From an uncultured Clostridia bacterium (GTDB lineage: Bacteria > Bacillota > Clostridia > UBA1381 > UMGS1253), in assembly GCA_934457145.1 (NCBI GenBank), contig CAKSHP010000008.1, positions 3,526 through 67,525 on the forward strand: DNA of 64,000 nucleotides. The letters are read 5' to 3'. Of this stretch, positions 34,789 to 43,265 are shown piece after piece. Every line of letters starts with the position of its first letter. Position 1 is the first letter of the stretch. A program made the position numbers and the translations under genes. Under the pieces are notes generated by a model. That model made no database searches. It saw only the letters and a program-made list of their open reading frames with translations, and was not told where the DNA came from.

Positions 34789-36210
34789 ATGGATAAATAT
34801 AAAAGACTTATGACAAACACCATTTTGTTTGCGATTTCATCGTTTGGCTCAAAGCTTTTGGTGTTTGTTTTAATGCCGTTTTACACAAGAATACTAAAAA
34901 CCGACGGTTACGGAACTGTCGATCTTATAGTGCAGGCGAGCAATTTTATAATGCCGATTGCAACAATCGGAATAAATAACGCTATCATACGCTTCGGACT
35001 TGAAAGAGGTTCGGACAAAAAGGCGGTGTTCACGATTGGTACGGTTGTGATTGCAATAGGATTTGCATTTACACTTTTGTTTTCGCCGCTTGTCGGGAAA
35101 TTTGAATTTATAAACAGCTACACTGCATATATGTATATGTATGTGTTTGTGGCTTCGTTTCACGGACTGACATCACAGTTTGTGCGCACGATAGGGTATG
35201 TAAGGCTGTATGCATTTGACGGAATACTTGCAACGGTGCTTGCGATTTTGTTTAACATACTGTTTTTAGGCGCATTTGACATGGGAATTGAAGGTTATAT
35301 GTGGGCAATGATTTTAACCGATCTGATTGCAGTTACGTTTTTAATTCTGGTTGTTAAGCTTTACCGCTTTTTTGACTTAAAGCGCATAAGTAAAGCGCTT
35401 GCAAGACAGATGCTTGCCTACAGTATTCCGCTTATTCCCAACACTATCTGTAACTGGTTTATAAATATATCGAGCCGGTTTATTATAACGGCGATGATAA
35501 GCGTTTCGGCAAACGGTATATATTCGGTGTCGAGTAAGATACCGTCGATTCTTTTGATTGTTGCAAATATATTCGGTGAAGCATGGCAGATTTCCGCAAT
35601 TTCGGAAACAGAGGGAAGGACAAGATTTTTTTCTAAGGTATGCTCCGCGTATCAGGCGATTGCCTTTACAATGGCAGCCGGACTTATTGCAGGCTCAAAA
35701 ATTGCAACAAGCCTTTTTGCGTCGAAAGAGTTTTTTGAAGCATGGAGATATATGCCGTTTTTGGTTGTTGCATCAACTTTTGCGTGCATAGCAAACTTTT
35801 TAACAAGTGTGTATATGGTTGAAAAAAAGAGTGTGAACACTTTTATAACAACGCTTATCGGTGCGGCGATTAATATATCTTTAACGTTTTTATTTATAAA
35901 ACTGGGCTTCGGATGCATGGGTGTTGCGGCGGCAAATCTTGTAAGTTATATTGTGATGTTTATTATACGCGCGACAGACACGAGAAAGTATATAAAAATA
36001 AAATGGAACATACGGCTTTTTAATGTGAATATGATTTTGATTTTCGGCGAGTGTTTTATAATGCTCAGCGAATGTGCGGGGCATTTTATAATAAGCTGCG
36101 TAATTGCGGCACTGGTTGTTTTGATTAATTCAAAGAGCCTTTTACATGTTGTACGGCAAAGATTTTCAAAAAAAACAAAAAGTTGTTTAAAAACTGAAAG
36201 GAGAAAATGA
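34789..36210 (+). CDS. Polysaccharide flippase (Wzx/MATE-like oligosaccharide transporter)
   Basis: 473 residues with twelve to fourteen hydrophobic segments. The N-terminal FAISSFGSKLLVFVLMPFYTRILKTDGYGTVDL is typical of the polysaccharide_synt family, which moves lipid-linked oligosaccharides across the membrane. It lacks the MurJ-type opening seen at 12366. It follows the isoprenoid genes closely and its stop overlaps the next gene, a lipoprotein (ATGA). No glycosyltransferases lie beside it, so its substrate is unclear. Confidence 0.85.
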   Translation: MDKYKRLMTNTILFAISSFGSKLLVFVLMPFYTRILKTDGYGTVDLIVQASNFIMPIATIGINNAIIRFGLERGSDKKAVFTIGTVVIAIGFAFTLLFSPLVGKFEFINSYTAYMYMYVFVASFHGLTSQFVRTIGYVRLYAFDGILATVLAILFNILFLGAFDMGIEGYMWAMILTDLIAVTFLILVVKLYRFFDLKRISKALARQMLAYSIPLIPNTICNWFINISSRFIITAMISVSANGIYSVSSKIPSILLIVANIFGEAWQISAISETEGRTRFFSKVCSAYQAIAFTMAAGLIAGSKIATSLFASKEFFEAWRYMPFLVVASTFACIANFLTSVYMVEKKSVNTFITTLIGAAINISLTFLFIKLGFGCMGVAAANLVSYIVMFIIRATDTRKYIKIKWNIRLFNVNMILIFGECFIMLSECAGHFIISCVIAALVVLINSKSLLHVVRQRFSKKTKSCLKTERRK

Positions 36211-37157
36211 AAATGAAAAAAACGTTATCGGTTATTTTGGGATTTTGTATTGCATTTTTTGCGTGCGGCTGTAACAATAATAAGAGCCGGGACGCAAATT
36301 CTGATTCGGAAAACGTGCAGAATTTGCAAAGTGAAGAAAACGTGGATTTACAGCAATATACTGAAGGAAATTTTGTGTTAAAAGATGCGTCTTATGAGGA
36401 TGCCGACGGAAAAAAGGTTAACGAAAAAACATTGCAGATGATAAAAAATGCAAAAGATATTCTTTCGCTTGCAGGATATGAATGTTTATTTGAAAGTGTT
36501 CAGATAAGCAGCCAAAACGACGAATGGAATTTCAGAGAGCTTTACACGGTGACCTCTGAGCAGGAGGGCAAAAAGTTTTGCGTGTCTTTTAGAAAGGATA
36601 ACTTAAATCTCGTGAAAATTGACAGCGGAAGTATAGTTTCCGACGGAAAAGAAAAGCTCTATACCGCAGATAAGACAGACGATGTGATTAATCTGGCAAA
36701 AAAATATTATGCTGCATTGCCGGTAGAGCAAGGGTATGAGCTTTCGGGTTATCAAATGGATTTCGGCGGGCCGGACTGGCAAGTTGATTTTACGAAAAAG
36801 ATGGATGTTAAAAATTATGAAAAGAAAGTTTATAACTATTCCCAGGACGTACGCATGAGAATTTCCGGAAGCGACGGAAAGCTGCTTTCTCTTACCGTGT
36901 TTGACACGCCCGTGCGCACGGAAGAAAGCGATAAAGAACAGATTACATATGAAAAGGCCGTAGACGCTGCGGGACTTGATGTGTCAAAGCTTAAAGACGC
37001 TTATATCGGATGTTACACAATACGCGACAAGGGTTATGCACGGTTGTGCTGGTGTTTGGTATATGATTATTCAACCGAATACGGAGTGAGTGACGAAAGA
37101 AGCGTTTATGTTGATTTGTATACGGGGCTTCAGATAGGTTTGGAAACATGTAAGTAG
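36207..37157 (+). CDS. Lipoprotein with PepSY-like repeats, function unknown
   Basis: 316 residues. The N-terminus is a lipoprotein signal (hydrophobic stretch, then ACGC with two possible lipid Cys). A short Asn/Asp/Ser/Glu-rich linker follows, then two or three alpha-beta units ending in strands like YVDLYTGLQIGLE, which resemble PepSY/YcdB-type repeats. Proteins of this type are often anchored outside the membrane and may inhibit proteases. It is the last gene of the long plus-strand operon and is followed by a strong terminator. Confidence 0.6.
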   Translation: MKMKKTLSVILGFCIAFFACGCNNNKSRDANSDSENVQNLQSEENVDLQQYTEGNFVLKDASYEDADGKKVNEKTLQMIKNAKDILSLAGYECLFESVQISSQNDEWNFRELYTVTSEQEGKKFCVSFRKDNLNLVKIDSGSIVSDGKEKLYTADKTDDVINLAKKYYAALPVEQGYELSGYQMDFGGPDWQVDFTKKMDVKNYEKKVYNYSQDVRMRISGSDGKLLSLTVFDTPVRTEESDKEQITYEKAVDAAGLDVSKLKDAYIGCYTIRDKGYARLCWCLVYDYSTEYGVSDERSVYVDLYTGLQIGLETCK

Positions 37158-37167
37158 TATTACTAAA

Positions 37168-37214
37168 AAATAAACTGCCGCAAAGCGAGGATTTTCACTT
37201 TGCGGCAGTTTATT
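37168..37214. terminator. Bidirectional terminator between convergent genes
   Basis: Arms AATAAACTGCCGCAAAG and CTTTGCGGCAGTTTATT (17 bases) around a loop of about 11 bases. Either strand gives a T-rich tail. Confidence 0.85.
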
Positions 37215-37263
37215 TATATTGCATGTAAAATATGATTGCTTACGATTCGTTTGTGCACCGCTT

Positions 37264-38439
37264 TTATTTTTTCTTGCCGAAGTTTGGATCGTTATAAACG
37301 TCAAGCCTTGACGAATCCATAACAGATGAGGCATCAAAGAATTTTTTCAGCTGATCTTTTTGAAATCTTAAAGAGATACCGTCAAAATGCCAGCGCTGTG
37401 TTACAACTGCATTTGAAGCGTAGTAATAGTATGCCGAGTTTCCGACTCCGCAGAGTATTTTAAAGCCCTTTTCGGCAAACATATCAAATTTCGGATCGGT
37501 AACTTTAACTGTGCTGCCGTAAGGATAAATGTAGACCGGTGTTTTGCCGATCAGATATTCAACCTCGTTAATCCATTTTTGTGTGTCATATTCAAGCTTG
37601 TCATAGCTTATACGTGCGGCGTCGTAGTGACCGTAGCTGTGGGAGGCAAATGTCCAGCCGGTGTCTTTTAGTTTTTGTACAACCGGCTTTACGGCTTCTA
37701 TCTCGGAAGCACGGTTTGGATTATCAATTCTGTCGCCCGATGGGTTTTCGGGATTTTTCATTTGCGACTGTGTGCGGTAGCCTAAAATGCCTTCATACCC
37801 GGTCACACCTATAAGACCTTTTGCATTTTTCCATGAAAAGTCAGGGTGCTGTTTTATAAAATCGTCTAAAAGAGGAACAATTGCAAGGTCGCGGCGGATT
37901 TGCTCTTCGCCGGTGTCGGGATCGACAGTATATGCTGCAACTTCTCCGTTTTCGTCTAAAACAAGCTTGTGAACCGTGCCGTTTGCAATCATATATTCAT
38001 AGTAATTAAGGTCGTCTATAGAAAGAATAAACGGAATTTTTCCCGGCGGAAGCATAAGAGTTTTCTGGCGGTATCTGCCTTTTGCTTCGTCGAATTCATA
38101 TACATCGTTTATATCAACCAAAATATAATTTTTTTCATACATCTGCTCTATAATACGCGAAAATTCCTGTGCGGTAACAAAGTAATCGTCAAATCCTTTT
38201 GACATATAATCAAGATCAAAAGCCATTTTCGGATATGCTATAACAGGATGAAAAAACACATGCTCTACCCAGTCTGTGTATTCTTCAAGTTCGCCTTCGT
38301 AAACGTAAGGTGTCGGTGCGGGCGTTGGATTTTCGGTCATGTTTGAAGCGGGCAGTGTATCTTTTTTGCAGCCGTTTAGAGATATACATATGCTAAAAAC
38401 AGTAATTATAATAAGCGAGTTTAAAAATATTTTTTTCAA
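37264..38439 (-). CDS. Polysaccharide deacetylase-like lipoprotein (NodB fold)
   Basis: 391 residues starting at TTG 38439 with GGGAGGG upstream. The first ~25 residues form a lipoprotein signal with LNGC as the lipobox. A NodB-type domain follows: SIDDLNYY stands where TFDD is usual, SHSYGH is the metal-binding HSxxH-like motif, and YIYPYG stands for the catalytic RPP region. Enzymes of this fold remove acetyl groups from peptidoglycan or polysaccharides. The altered first and third motifs make activity uncertain. A clear promoter lies at 38479-38507. Confidence 0.75.
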   Translation of the reverse strand: MKKIFLNSLIIITVFSICISLNGCKKDTLPASNMTENPTPAPTPYVYEGELEEYTDWVEHVFFHPVIAYPKMAFDLDYMSKGFDDYFVTAQEFSRIIEQMYEKNYILVDINDVYEFDEAKGRYRQKTLMLPPGKIPFILSIDDLNYYEYMIANGTVHKLVLDENGEVAAYTVDPDTGEEQIRRDLAIVPLLDDFIKQHPDFSWKNAKGLIGVTGYEGILGYRTQSQMKNPENPSGDRIDNPNRASEIEAVKPVVQKLKDTGWTFASHSYGHYDAARISYDKLEYDTQKWINEVEYLIGKTPVYIYPYGSTVKVTDPKFDMFAEKGFKILCGVGNSAYYYYASNAVVTQRWHFDGISLRFQKDQLKKFFDASSVMDSSRLDVYNDPNFGKKK

Positions 38440-38478
38440 ATAAAACCCTCCCGGTAAATTAATTTAAATCTTAAATCT

Positions 38479-38507
38479 ATTATAATATATCGTCCGACAA
38501 AAATCAA
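38479..38507 (-). promoter_or_regulatory. Promoter of the deacetylase-like lipoprotein gene
   Basis: On the minus strand: TTGATT (38502-38507), 17-base spacer, TATAAT (38479-38484). Confidence 0.65.
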
Positions 38508-38562
38508 CAAATAAAGTATTAAATAAGTATTTAAAATTTTTAACAAAAAAGTGCATTATTTA

Positions 38563-38608
38563 AAAAAAATTAAACGGCGTACAACAATTTAAAATGTACG
38601 TCGTTTTA
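38563..38608 (-). terminator. Terminator after the fucosidase-nadK-argR-DUF5662 genes
   Basis: On the minus strand AAACGACGTAC pairs with GTACGCCGTTT (one G-T or mismatch) over a 13-base loop and is followed by AATTTTTTTT. Confidence 0.7.
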
Positions 38609-38613
38609 AAATA

Positions 38614-39141
38614 TCAGTAGCTTTTTAAGCTTTTTATATATTTAAAAGTTTTTTCTTCGCCTTCGTCTTTTAGCATTGTTAAAAGTTTTTCGATTAAATC
38701 CGAAGTTTGCTCATTAATCTGCCGCCTCGGTTTTCCCCTTAAAAAGTATTCTAAAGGGTGGGCGTTGGTATAGTTTTCTTTTTGATAAATTTTGCTTGCG
38801 GCAACCCTGTCGCAAAACATTTCCTTAACAAAAACGAGAGGCATTTTCACGGGTTCTACGCGCTTTGTTTGGTAGTTATAGTCTGTCCAGTATTCAAAAT
38901 GATGGCGGTTTTGACCTTTGTGGTGCATCCATGCATACGAACAGCCGAAAGCTTTGCGTTCGCCTTCGTTAGGACTGCGCTTGCCGTTTTGATAAAATCT
39001 TGCCCCGGCAATAAATTCTGTCGGCGAATATTTTGACAAATCGTGCAAAAGTCCGCGCCATAAAATACCGGCTTTGAAAGCGTGGTATATTACCATGTGT
39101 CTGTGTTTGGTTATTGTTATAAAGTGACCTAAAATATTCAT
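38614..39141 (-). CDS. DUF5662-family protein
   Basis: 175 residues, no signal peptide. It contains HDLSKYSPTEF and MHHKGQNRHHFEYW, a His/Asp-rich pattern reminiscent of HD-domain phosphohydrolases and characteristic of DUF5662 as I recall it. Metal-dependent hydrolysis is plausible but unproven. It comes 17 bases after argR in the place where recN is found in many Clostridia, and is the last gene before the terminator. Confidence 0.7.
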   Translation of the reverse strand: MNILGHFITITKHRHMVIYHAFKAGILWRGLLHDLSKYSPTEFIAGARFYQNGKRSPNEGERKAFGCSYAWMHHKGQNRHHFEYWTDYNYQTKRVEPVKMPLVFVKEMFCDRVAASKIYQKENYTNAHPLEYFLRGKPRRQINEQTSDLIEKLLTMLKDEGEEKTFKYIKSLKSY

Positions 39142-39158
39142 ATCAGTGCCTCTTTTGG

Positions 39159-39617
39159 TTATGCCGGATTTTTGAGCATATCGTTTAGAGCCTTTTCGGC
39201 TTCTTTTGCTTTTTCAACATCTTTTGTTATAATTAAAATAGTGTCGTCACCGGCAATAGAGCCGACTATTTTGTCGCCTATGCAACTGTCGATTGCAACG
39301 CAGGCGGCCTGAGCCATACCGGTGAGCGTTTTTATAACAATTGTGTGCATAGCGGCTTCAATACTTATAACTGACTGCGAAAACACGGAGCGGTGCTTTG
39401 CGTTTGAGCCGACTATGGAGTTGGGAAGAGTGTATTTATAGCCGCCGCCCGAACCGGTTGAAACCTTAACGAGTCCCATTTGCTTTATATCTCTTGATAC
39501 GGTTGCCTGTGTAACGTTAAAGCCGCAGTCAATCAGCTTGTTTGTGATGTCGCTTTGAGTTACGGTATCGCTTTGGGAAATGATTTCAAGTATTTTTTCG
39601 TGACGTTTGTTTTTCAT
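39159..39617 (-). CDS. argR: Arginine repressor ArgR
   Basis: 152 residues, the normal length. The N-terminal winged helix includes VTQSDITNKLIDCGFNVTQATVSRDIKQMGL. The C-terminal hexamer/arginine-binding domain contains GDDTILIIT, with the Asp pair that binds arginine. It controls arginine synthesis and breakdown genes. GAAAGGAC precedes the start. nadK lies 26 bases upstream on the same strand, a common clostridial pair. Confidence 0.95.
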   Translation of the reverse strand: MKNKRHEKILEIISQSDTVTQSDITNKLIDCGFNVTQATVSRDIKQMGLVKVSTGSGGGYKYTLPNSIVGSNAKHRSVFSQSVISIEAAMHTIVIKTLTGMAQAACVAIDSCIGDKIVGSIAGDDTILIITKDVEKAKEAEKALNDMLKNPA

Positions 39618-39643
39618 AATAATTCAAGTCCTTTCGAGATTAA

Positions 39644-40498
39644 TTAAATTCCTCTTTGATTAAGTTTTTTTCGGACTGTTTCGTAAAAATTTGAATTTTT
39701 AAGGCGAAGCAGCAACGTTTTATATAAAGATTTTTTGATTGTGATTAAATCGCCGTTTAAAAGGTTAATTCCGTGTCTGCCGTCGGCGCTTAAATATGCA
39801 TGGCTTTCGCTGCAGTCAAAAGCGTTTACCTTTAAGCATTTGTCGGGAGGAATAACAATCGGACGCGCACTCATGTTATGCGGAGAAATTGCATTTACCA
39901 AAATTGCCTCTATTTCCGGAGCAATAATCGGGCCGCCGGCTGAAAGCGAGTATGCGGTTGAGCCGGTGGGAGTGGAAAATATAATTCCGTCGGCATTAAA
40001 GCTGTTTAATTCACAATCATCGATTGCGGTTGTTATATGCAGTATTCTTGAAAGCGCGCCGCGCGCGATAACAATGTCGTTTAAAGCGTAAAATGTGCCG
40101 GCAGTTTGATTATTTCTTATAATCGAAGCCTCAATCATCATTCTGTTTTCAATTTTGTAATTCCCGGACACGATATCATTATAATAATTTTTAAGCTCCG
40201 AGTATTCAAGTTCTGTTAAAAAGCCTAAATGACCGAGGTTAACGCCTAAAATCGGTATGCAGTTTGGCAGCATTGCCGATGCCGTGGTTAGAATTGTGCC
40301 GTCGCCGCCGAGTGATATAATAAGCTTTGCGCCGCATGAAAAAAGGCGGTCGTTTTCGTAGAACCCGGCATTTTCCAAACCTTCAAAATCCTTTGGCATA
40401 CAAACCGCAAAGTCTTTTGAAAACATATTAACTGCATCTTTGGTAAAGCTAAGAGAGCTGTCGCGTTTTTTATTAGGTATAATAATGATTTTCTCCAT
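39644..40498 (-). CDS. nadK: NAD kinase
   Basis: 284 residues. The hallmark GGDGT lies in IISLGGDGTILTTA near residue 65, with NLGHLGFLTE and the NAD-site segment FSTPTGSTAYSLSAGGP following. It phosphorylates NAD to NADP with ATP or polyphosphate. AAAGGAA precedes the start. A fucosidase gene ends 16 bases upstream on the same strand, so nadK and argR may be transcribed from the fucosidase promoter. Confidence 0.95.
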   Translation of the reverse strand: MEKIIIIPNKKRDSSLSFTKDAVNMFSKDFAVCMPKDFEGLENAGFYENDRLFSCGAKLIISLGGDGTILTTASAMLPNCIPILGVNLGHLGFLTELEYSELKNYYNDIVSGNYKIENRMMIEASIIRNNQTAGTFYALNDIVIARGALSRILHITTAIDDCELNSFNADGIIFSTPTGSTAYSLSAGGPIIAPEIEAILVNAISPHNMSARPIVIPPDKCLKVNAFDCSESHAYLSADGRHGINLLNGDLITIKKSLYKTLLLRLKNSNFYETVRKKLNQRGI

Positions 40499-40514
40499 TA
40501 TTTATCATTCCTTT

Positions 40515-41753
40515 TTATAAAATGGTTTCATATGAAGTGTCTTGATTTTTTAAAATCTTGTTTAAGTTGTCAAACTCCATTTTTATAACCATATTTTCCG
40601 GCATATATTCTTGTGCGGGGATATTAAATATATGCAGATGTTTCGGATTTGTTTTTCCGTCATAATCTATTGGCGTGTATTCTAAAGCGTAGTTTAAATT
40701 TTTGCCGCTGTTTAACAAACATACCGACTTTGCGTTTTCGCATATGCCTTTTAACACAACGCCGCTGCAGCCGAAAGCGGGCGGCAAATGAAGATACAGT
40801 GTGTTGTTTTTATAAGTAAATTCATATTCGCCAAGCTTTATATACTCACAATCTATAACGCTTTCTTTTATTTTCTTATACCATTTTCCGACCTCTGCAA
40901 AAATTTGTTTTGCCTCTGCGGGCAAAACGCCTTTGTCATCGGGGCCGACGTTTAAAATAAAATTCGCCCCTTTTATCAAAACAGATGACATTGAAGCTAT
41001 GATTGACGAAGGCGTAAAATAATCTTCATTTTCGCGATAACCCCAGCTTTGCATACCGACCGACTGACAAGCCTCGCACAAACGGTCAAACTTTGCATTT
41101 TTTATACATTCGCTGCGTTCCGGAGTTGAATAATCGCCGGTGTCATAACCTCGGTCATTAATAAAAATTCCGGGTTGCAGTCTGCGGGCAAGCTCGTTTA
41201 CGGATTTGTCGCGCCTTTTGGGAGGAATGTCCCAAAACAGGGCAGATACCGTGCCATAGTTTGTTAAAAGCTCGGTTATCTGATTTTTTACATATTCGAT
41301 GTATAAATCCTCATTTGGCTCATCGCCCGGGTTAGGGCATGAAAGCTGGTGATCCCCGCCGCTGTTTATGCTGTGTTTACAGTGCCAGTCGGGACATGAA
41401 TAGTATATTTCAAATTTAATGTTATGCTTATGGCATGCATCGGATATTTCTTTTAAAATATCTTTTTTATAAGGCGTGTTTTTTATATTATAGTCGGTGT
41501 ATTTTGTGTGCCACATGCAAAAGCCGTCGTGATGCTTTGCTGTAAAGCAAAGATACTGCGCGCCCGCACTTTTTAAAAATAAAACAAGCTCTTCCGCATT
41601 GAAATTATAAGGATTAAACGTGTCTTTAAGTTTTACGTATTCGCTTTTGGCTACACCTTTGCGCATCTGATACTGTTCGTGCCATTTTGTTTGGCTGTAT
41701 AGTCCGAAATGGACAAACATTCCGAATTTTTCATCTTTAAAAAGCATTTTCAC
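40515..41753 (-). CDS. Alpha-L-fucosidase-like glycoside hydrolase (GH29)
   Basis: 412 residues. FGMFVHFGLYS, AKHHDGFCMW and YYSCPDWH are the conserved GH29 barrel strands; the nucleophile Asp is probably in LFWDIPP. There is no signal peptide, so it acts on sugars already inside the cell. The last ~110 residues form a small beta domain. AAGGTG precedes ATG 41753. It heads a minus-strand unit with nadK, argR and DUF5662. Fucosidase is the family's main activity, but substrate is not proven. Confidence 0.85.
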   Translation of the reverse strand: MKMLFKDEKFGMFVHFGLYSQTKWHEQYQMRKGVAKSEYVKLKDTFNPYNFNAEELVLFLKSAGAQYLCFTAKHHDGFCMWHTKYTDYNIKNTPYKKDILKEISDACHKHNIKFEIYYSCPDWHCKHSINSGGDHQLSCPNPGDEPNEDLYIEYVKNQITELLTNYGTVSALFWDIPPKRRDKSVNELARRLQPGIFINDRGYDTGDYSTPERSECIKNAKFDRLCEACQSVGMQSWGYRENEDYFTPSSIIASMSSVLIKGANFILNVGPDDKGVLPAEAKQIFAEVGKWYKKIKESVIDCEYIKLGEYEFTYKNNTLYLHLPPAFGCSGVVLKGICENAKSVCLLNSGKNLNYALEYTPIDYDGKTNPKHLHIFNIPAQEYMPENMVIKMEFDNLNKILKNQDTSYETIL

Positions 41754-41795
41754 ACCTTCTTTATATGTATATTATAAAAATTATATTGCATATTT

Positions 41796-41824
41796 ATTAT
41801 ATCAAACCGGGACCGTAAGGTCAA
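41796..41824 (-). promoter_or_regulatory. Promoter of the fucosidase operon
   Basis: On the minus strand: TTGACC (41819-41824), 17-base spacer, TATAAT (41796-41801). Confidence 0.6.
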
Positions 41825-41843
41825 TAGTGTTCGCAAGTTTTTA

Positions 41844-41872
41844 TTGACTAAATGAAAAAAATTATATATAAT
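41844..41872 (+). promoter_or_regulatory. Promoter of the TraX-like gene
   Basis: TTGACT (41844-41849), 17-base spacer, TATAAT (41867-41872), back to back with the fucosidase promoter 20 bases away. Confidence 0.65.
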
Positions 41873-41935
41873 AATTATATATGTATAATAAATACATAAA
41901 TTATCCGCTGCTACACAGGCAAAGAAAGGGCAAAA

Positions 41936-42682
41936 ATGAATAAATATAAGTTTATTGATTCTTTTAATTTAAAACTTATTGCAATAATTGCAATGACAGT
42001 TGACCATACAGGCGCGCTGTTTTTTAAAGGTGCAAACATTTGGCTGTATCTTTTTATGCGCACTGTAGGCGCTGTGACGTTTCCTGTTATGGCGTTTATG
42101 ATAGCGCAGGGTTTTTTACACACGGGAAATTTTAATAAATATGCGCTTCGCCTGTTTTTGTTTTCTTTGGCAAGCATGATACCTTATGCTTTTGCGTTCG
42201 GAAAGAGTACATATGGTTTAAATGTTGGATTTACGCTGCTTTTCGGGCTTTTCGCAGTTAGAGCATATGAAGATATTTCAAACCAGATTTTAAAGTGGAC
42301 GGCAGTTTTTTTTCTTGCGGTTTTAAGTTTTAAATGCGACTGGGGATTTACGGGTGTGTTTTTGATTGTGTTTTTGCATATCGCCGGTGAAAATAAAAAA
42401 AATATTATTTTGGCAATGTGCGGCGGAATACTTATGTTTATTTTAAAAAACCAGGCGGCTTTGTTTATTGAAAAGGGAAGATTTTTTTCTTTTGCAGCGA
42501 TTGCGGGAAGTGTTGCGTTTTTGCGTCTGGCGGGATTTTTTATATCGGCGGGTTTGATTTTTTTATACAATAAAGAAAAGGGAAAAGATATAAAACAGCT
42601 TTTTTATATTTATTATCCGGCCCACCTTTTTGTTTTGGCGCTTATAAGGTATGCACCGGCAATTATGAAGCATATGTTGTAA
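41936..42682 (+). CDS. TraX-family membrane protein
   Basis: 248 residues with about seven hydrophobic segments. The N-terminal block LKLIAIIAMTVDHTGALFF and the following FPVMAFMIAQGF are the TraX signature. TraX from F plasmids acetylates pilin, and the family belongs to the acyltransferase-3-like membrane proteins, but chromosomal copies in Firmicutes have no known target. GAAAGGG precedes ATG 41936. It has its own promoter and is not tightly linked to the next operon. Confidence 0.85.
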   Translation: MNKYKFIDSFNLKLIAIIAMTVDHTGALFFKGANIWLYLFMRTVGAVTFPVMAFMIAQGFLHTGNFNKYALRLFLFSLASMIPYAFAFGKSTYGLNVGFTLLFGLFAVRAYEDISNQILKWTAVFFLAVLSFKCDWGFTGVFLIVFLHIAGENKKNIILAMCGGILMFILKNQAALFIEKGRFFSFAAIAGSVAFLRLAGFFISAGLIFLYNKEKGKDIKQLFYIYYPAHLFVLALIRYAPAIMKHML

Positions 42683-42706
42683 AAGTATGACAAATATATT
42701 AAATGC

Positions 42707-42735
42707 TTTACTTTTGCGCATATATGTTGTATAAT
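42707..42735 (+). promoter_or_regulatory. Promoter of the zinc-ribbon/membrane operon
   Basis: TTTACT (42707-42712), 17-base spacer, TATAAT (42730-42735). Confidence 0.65.
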
Positions 42736-42794
42736 ATATATGTAGCAGGATGGCTGTATATAAGGCGCTGTGATTTTTAGGGGAGGCAAATGCC

Positions 42795-43253
42795 ATGAAT
42801 ATTAAAACTTTAAAATATGTTAAGCTTGTTATGTATATTCTTTGTTTTGCATCGCTTGCGCTTCCTATGAATTTTGACGCGCATACGGGACACTGGATTT
42901 TGGGAATAAATTATGTGATAAATCTTTTTTCTCAAAACGGTGACAAAGAGGCAATTTATTGGTTTTTTTACTATTTAATCCTTTATATTATGCCTTCTGT
43001 GATGGAAATTGTGTTTTTCTTTTTGTCGAAAAGGGGAGTAATATCAGACATATTCGATGTGCTTTGTGCAACGGTCTGCGCAACGGTTATGTTTTGCTTT
43101 TATATAAGCTTAAAGCACAGTCCGGTCGGAATAATAGTGGTGATGAGTTTGCAGGCGGGCGTGGTTGTGATTGCATGCATAAGGCTTGTGGTGAGAATTT
43201 TTTTGCAGAACTATTTTGATGAGATGACCGAGTCAAAAATTAAAAAATTTTAA
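42795..43253 (+). CDS. Small membrane protein of unknown function
   Basis: 152 residues with four hydrophobic segments (about 8-25, 50-75, 90-112, 115-135) and a positively charged C-terminus (KIKKF). I do not recognise a family. GGGGAGGCAAATGCC precedes ATG 42795. It is the first of four closely spaced genes (gaps of 12, 15 and 13 bases); the next two start with zinc ribbons, and the last two end with one-helix membrane proteins. The shared layout suggests one membrane complex. Confidence 0.7.
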   Translation: MNIKTLKYVKLVMYILCFASLALPMNFDAHTGHWILGINYVINLFSQNGDKEAIYWFFYYLILYIMPSVMEIVFFFLSKRGVISDIFDVLCATVCATVMFCFYISLKHSPVGIIVVMSLQAGVVVIACIRLVVRIFLQNYFDEMTESKIKKF

Positions 43254-43265
43254 AGGAGAGTTTTC

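Noticed and set aside
23027..42715. The 15-base string AAATGCTTTACTTTT occurs at about 23027 and about 42701, near two promoters
   Set aside because: In AT-rich DNA such a match is expected by chance several times in 64 kb, its position relative to the two promoters differs, and the genes have nothing in common.
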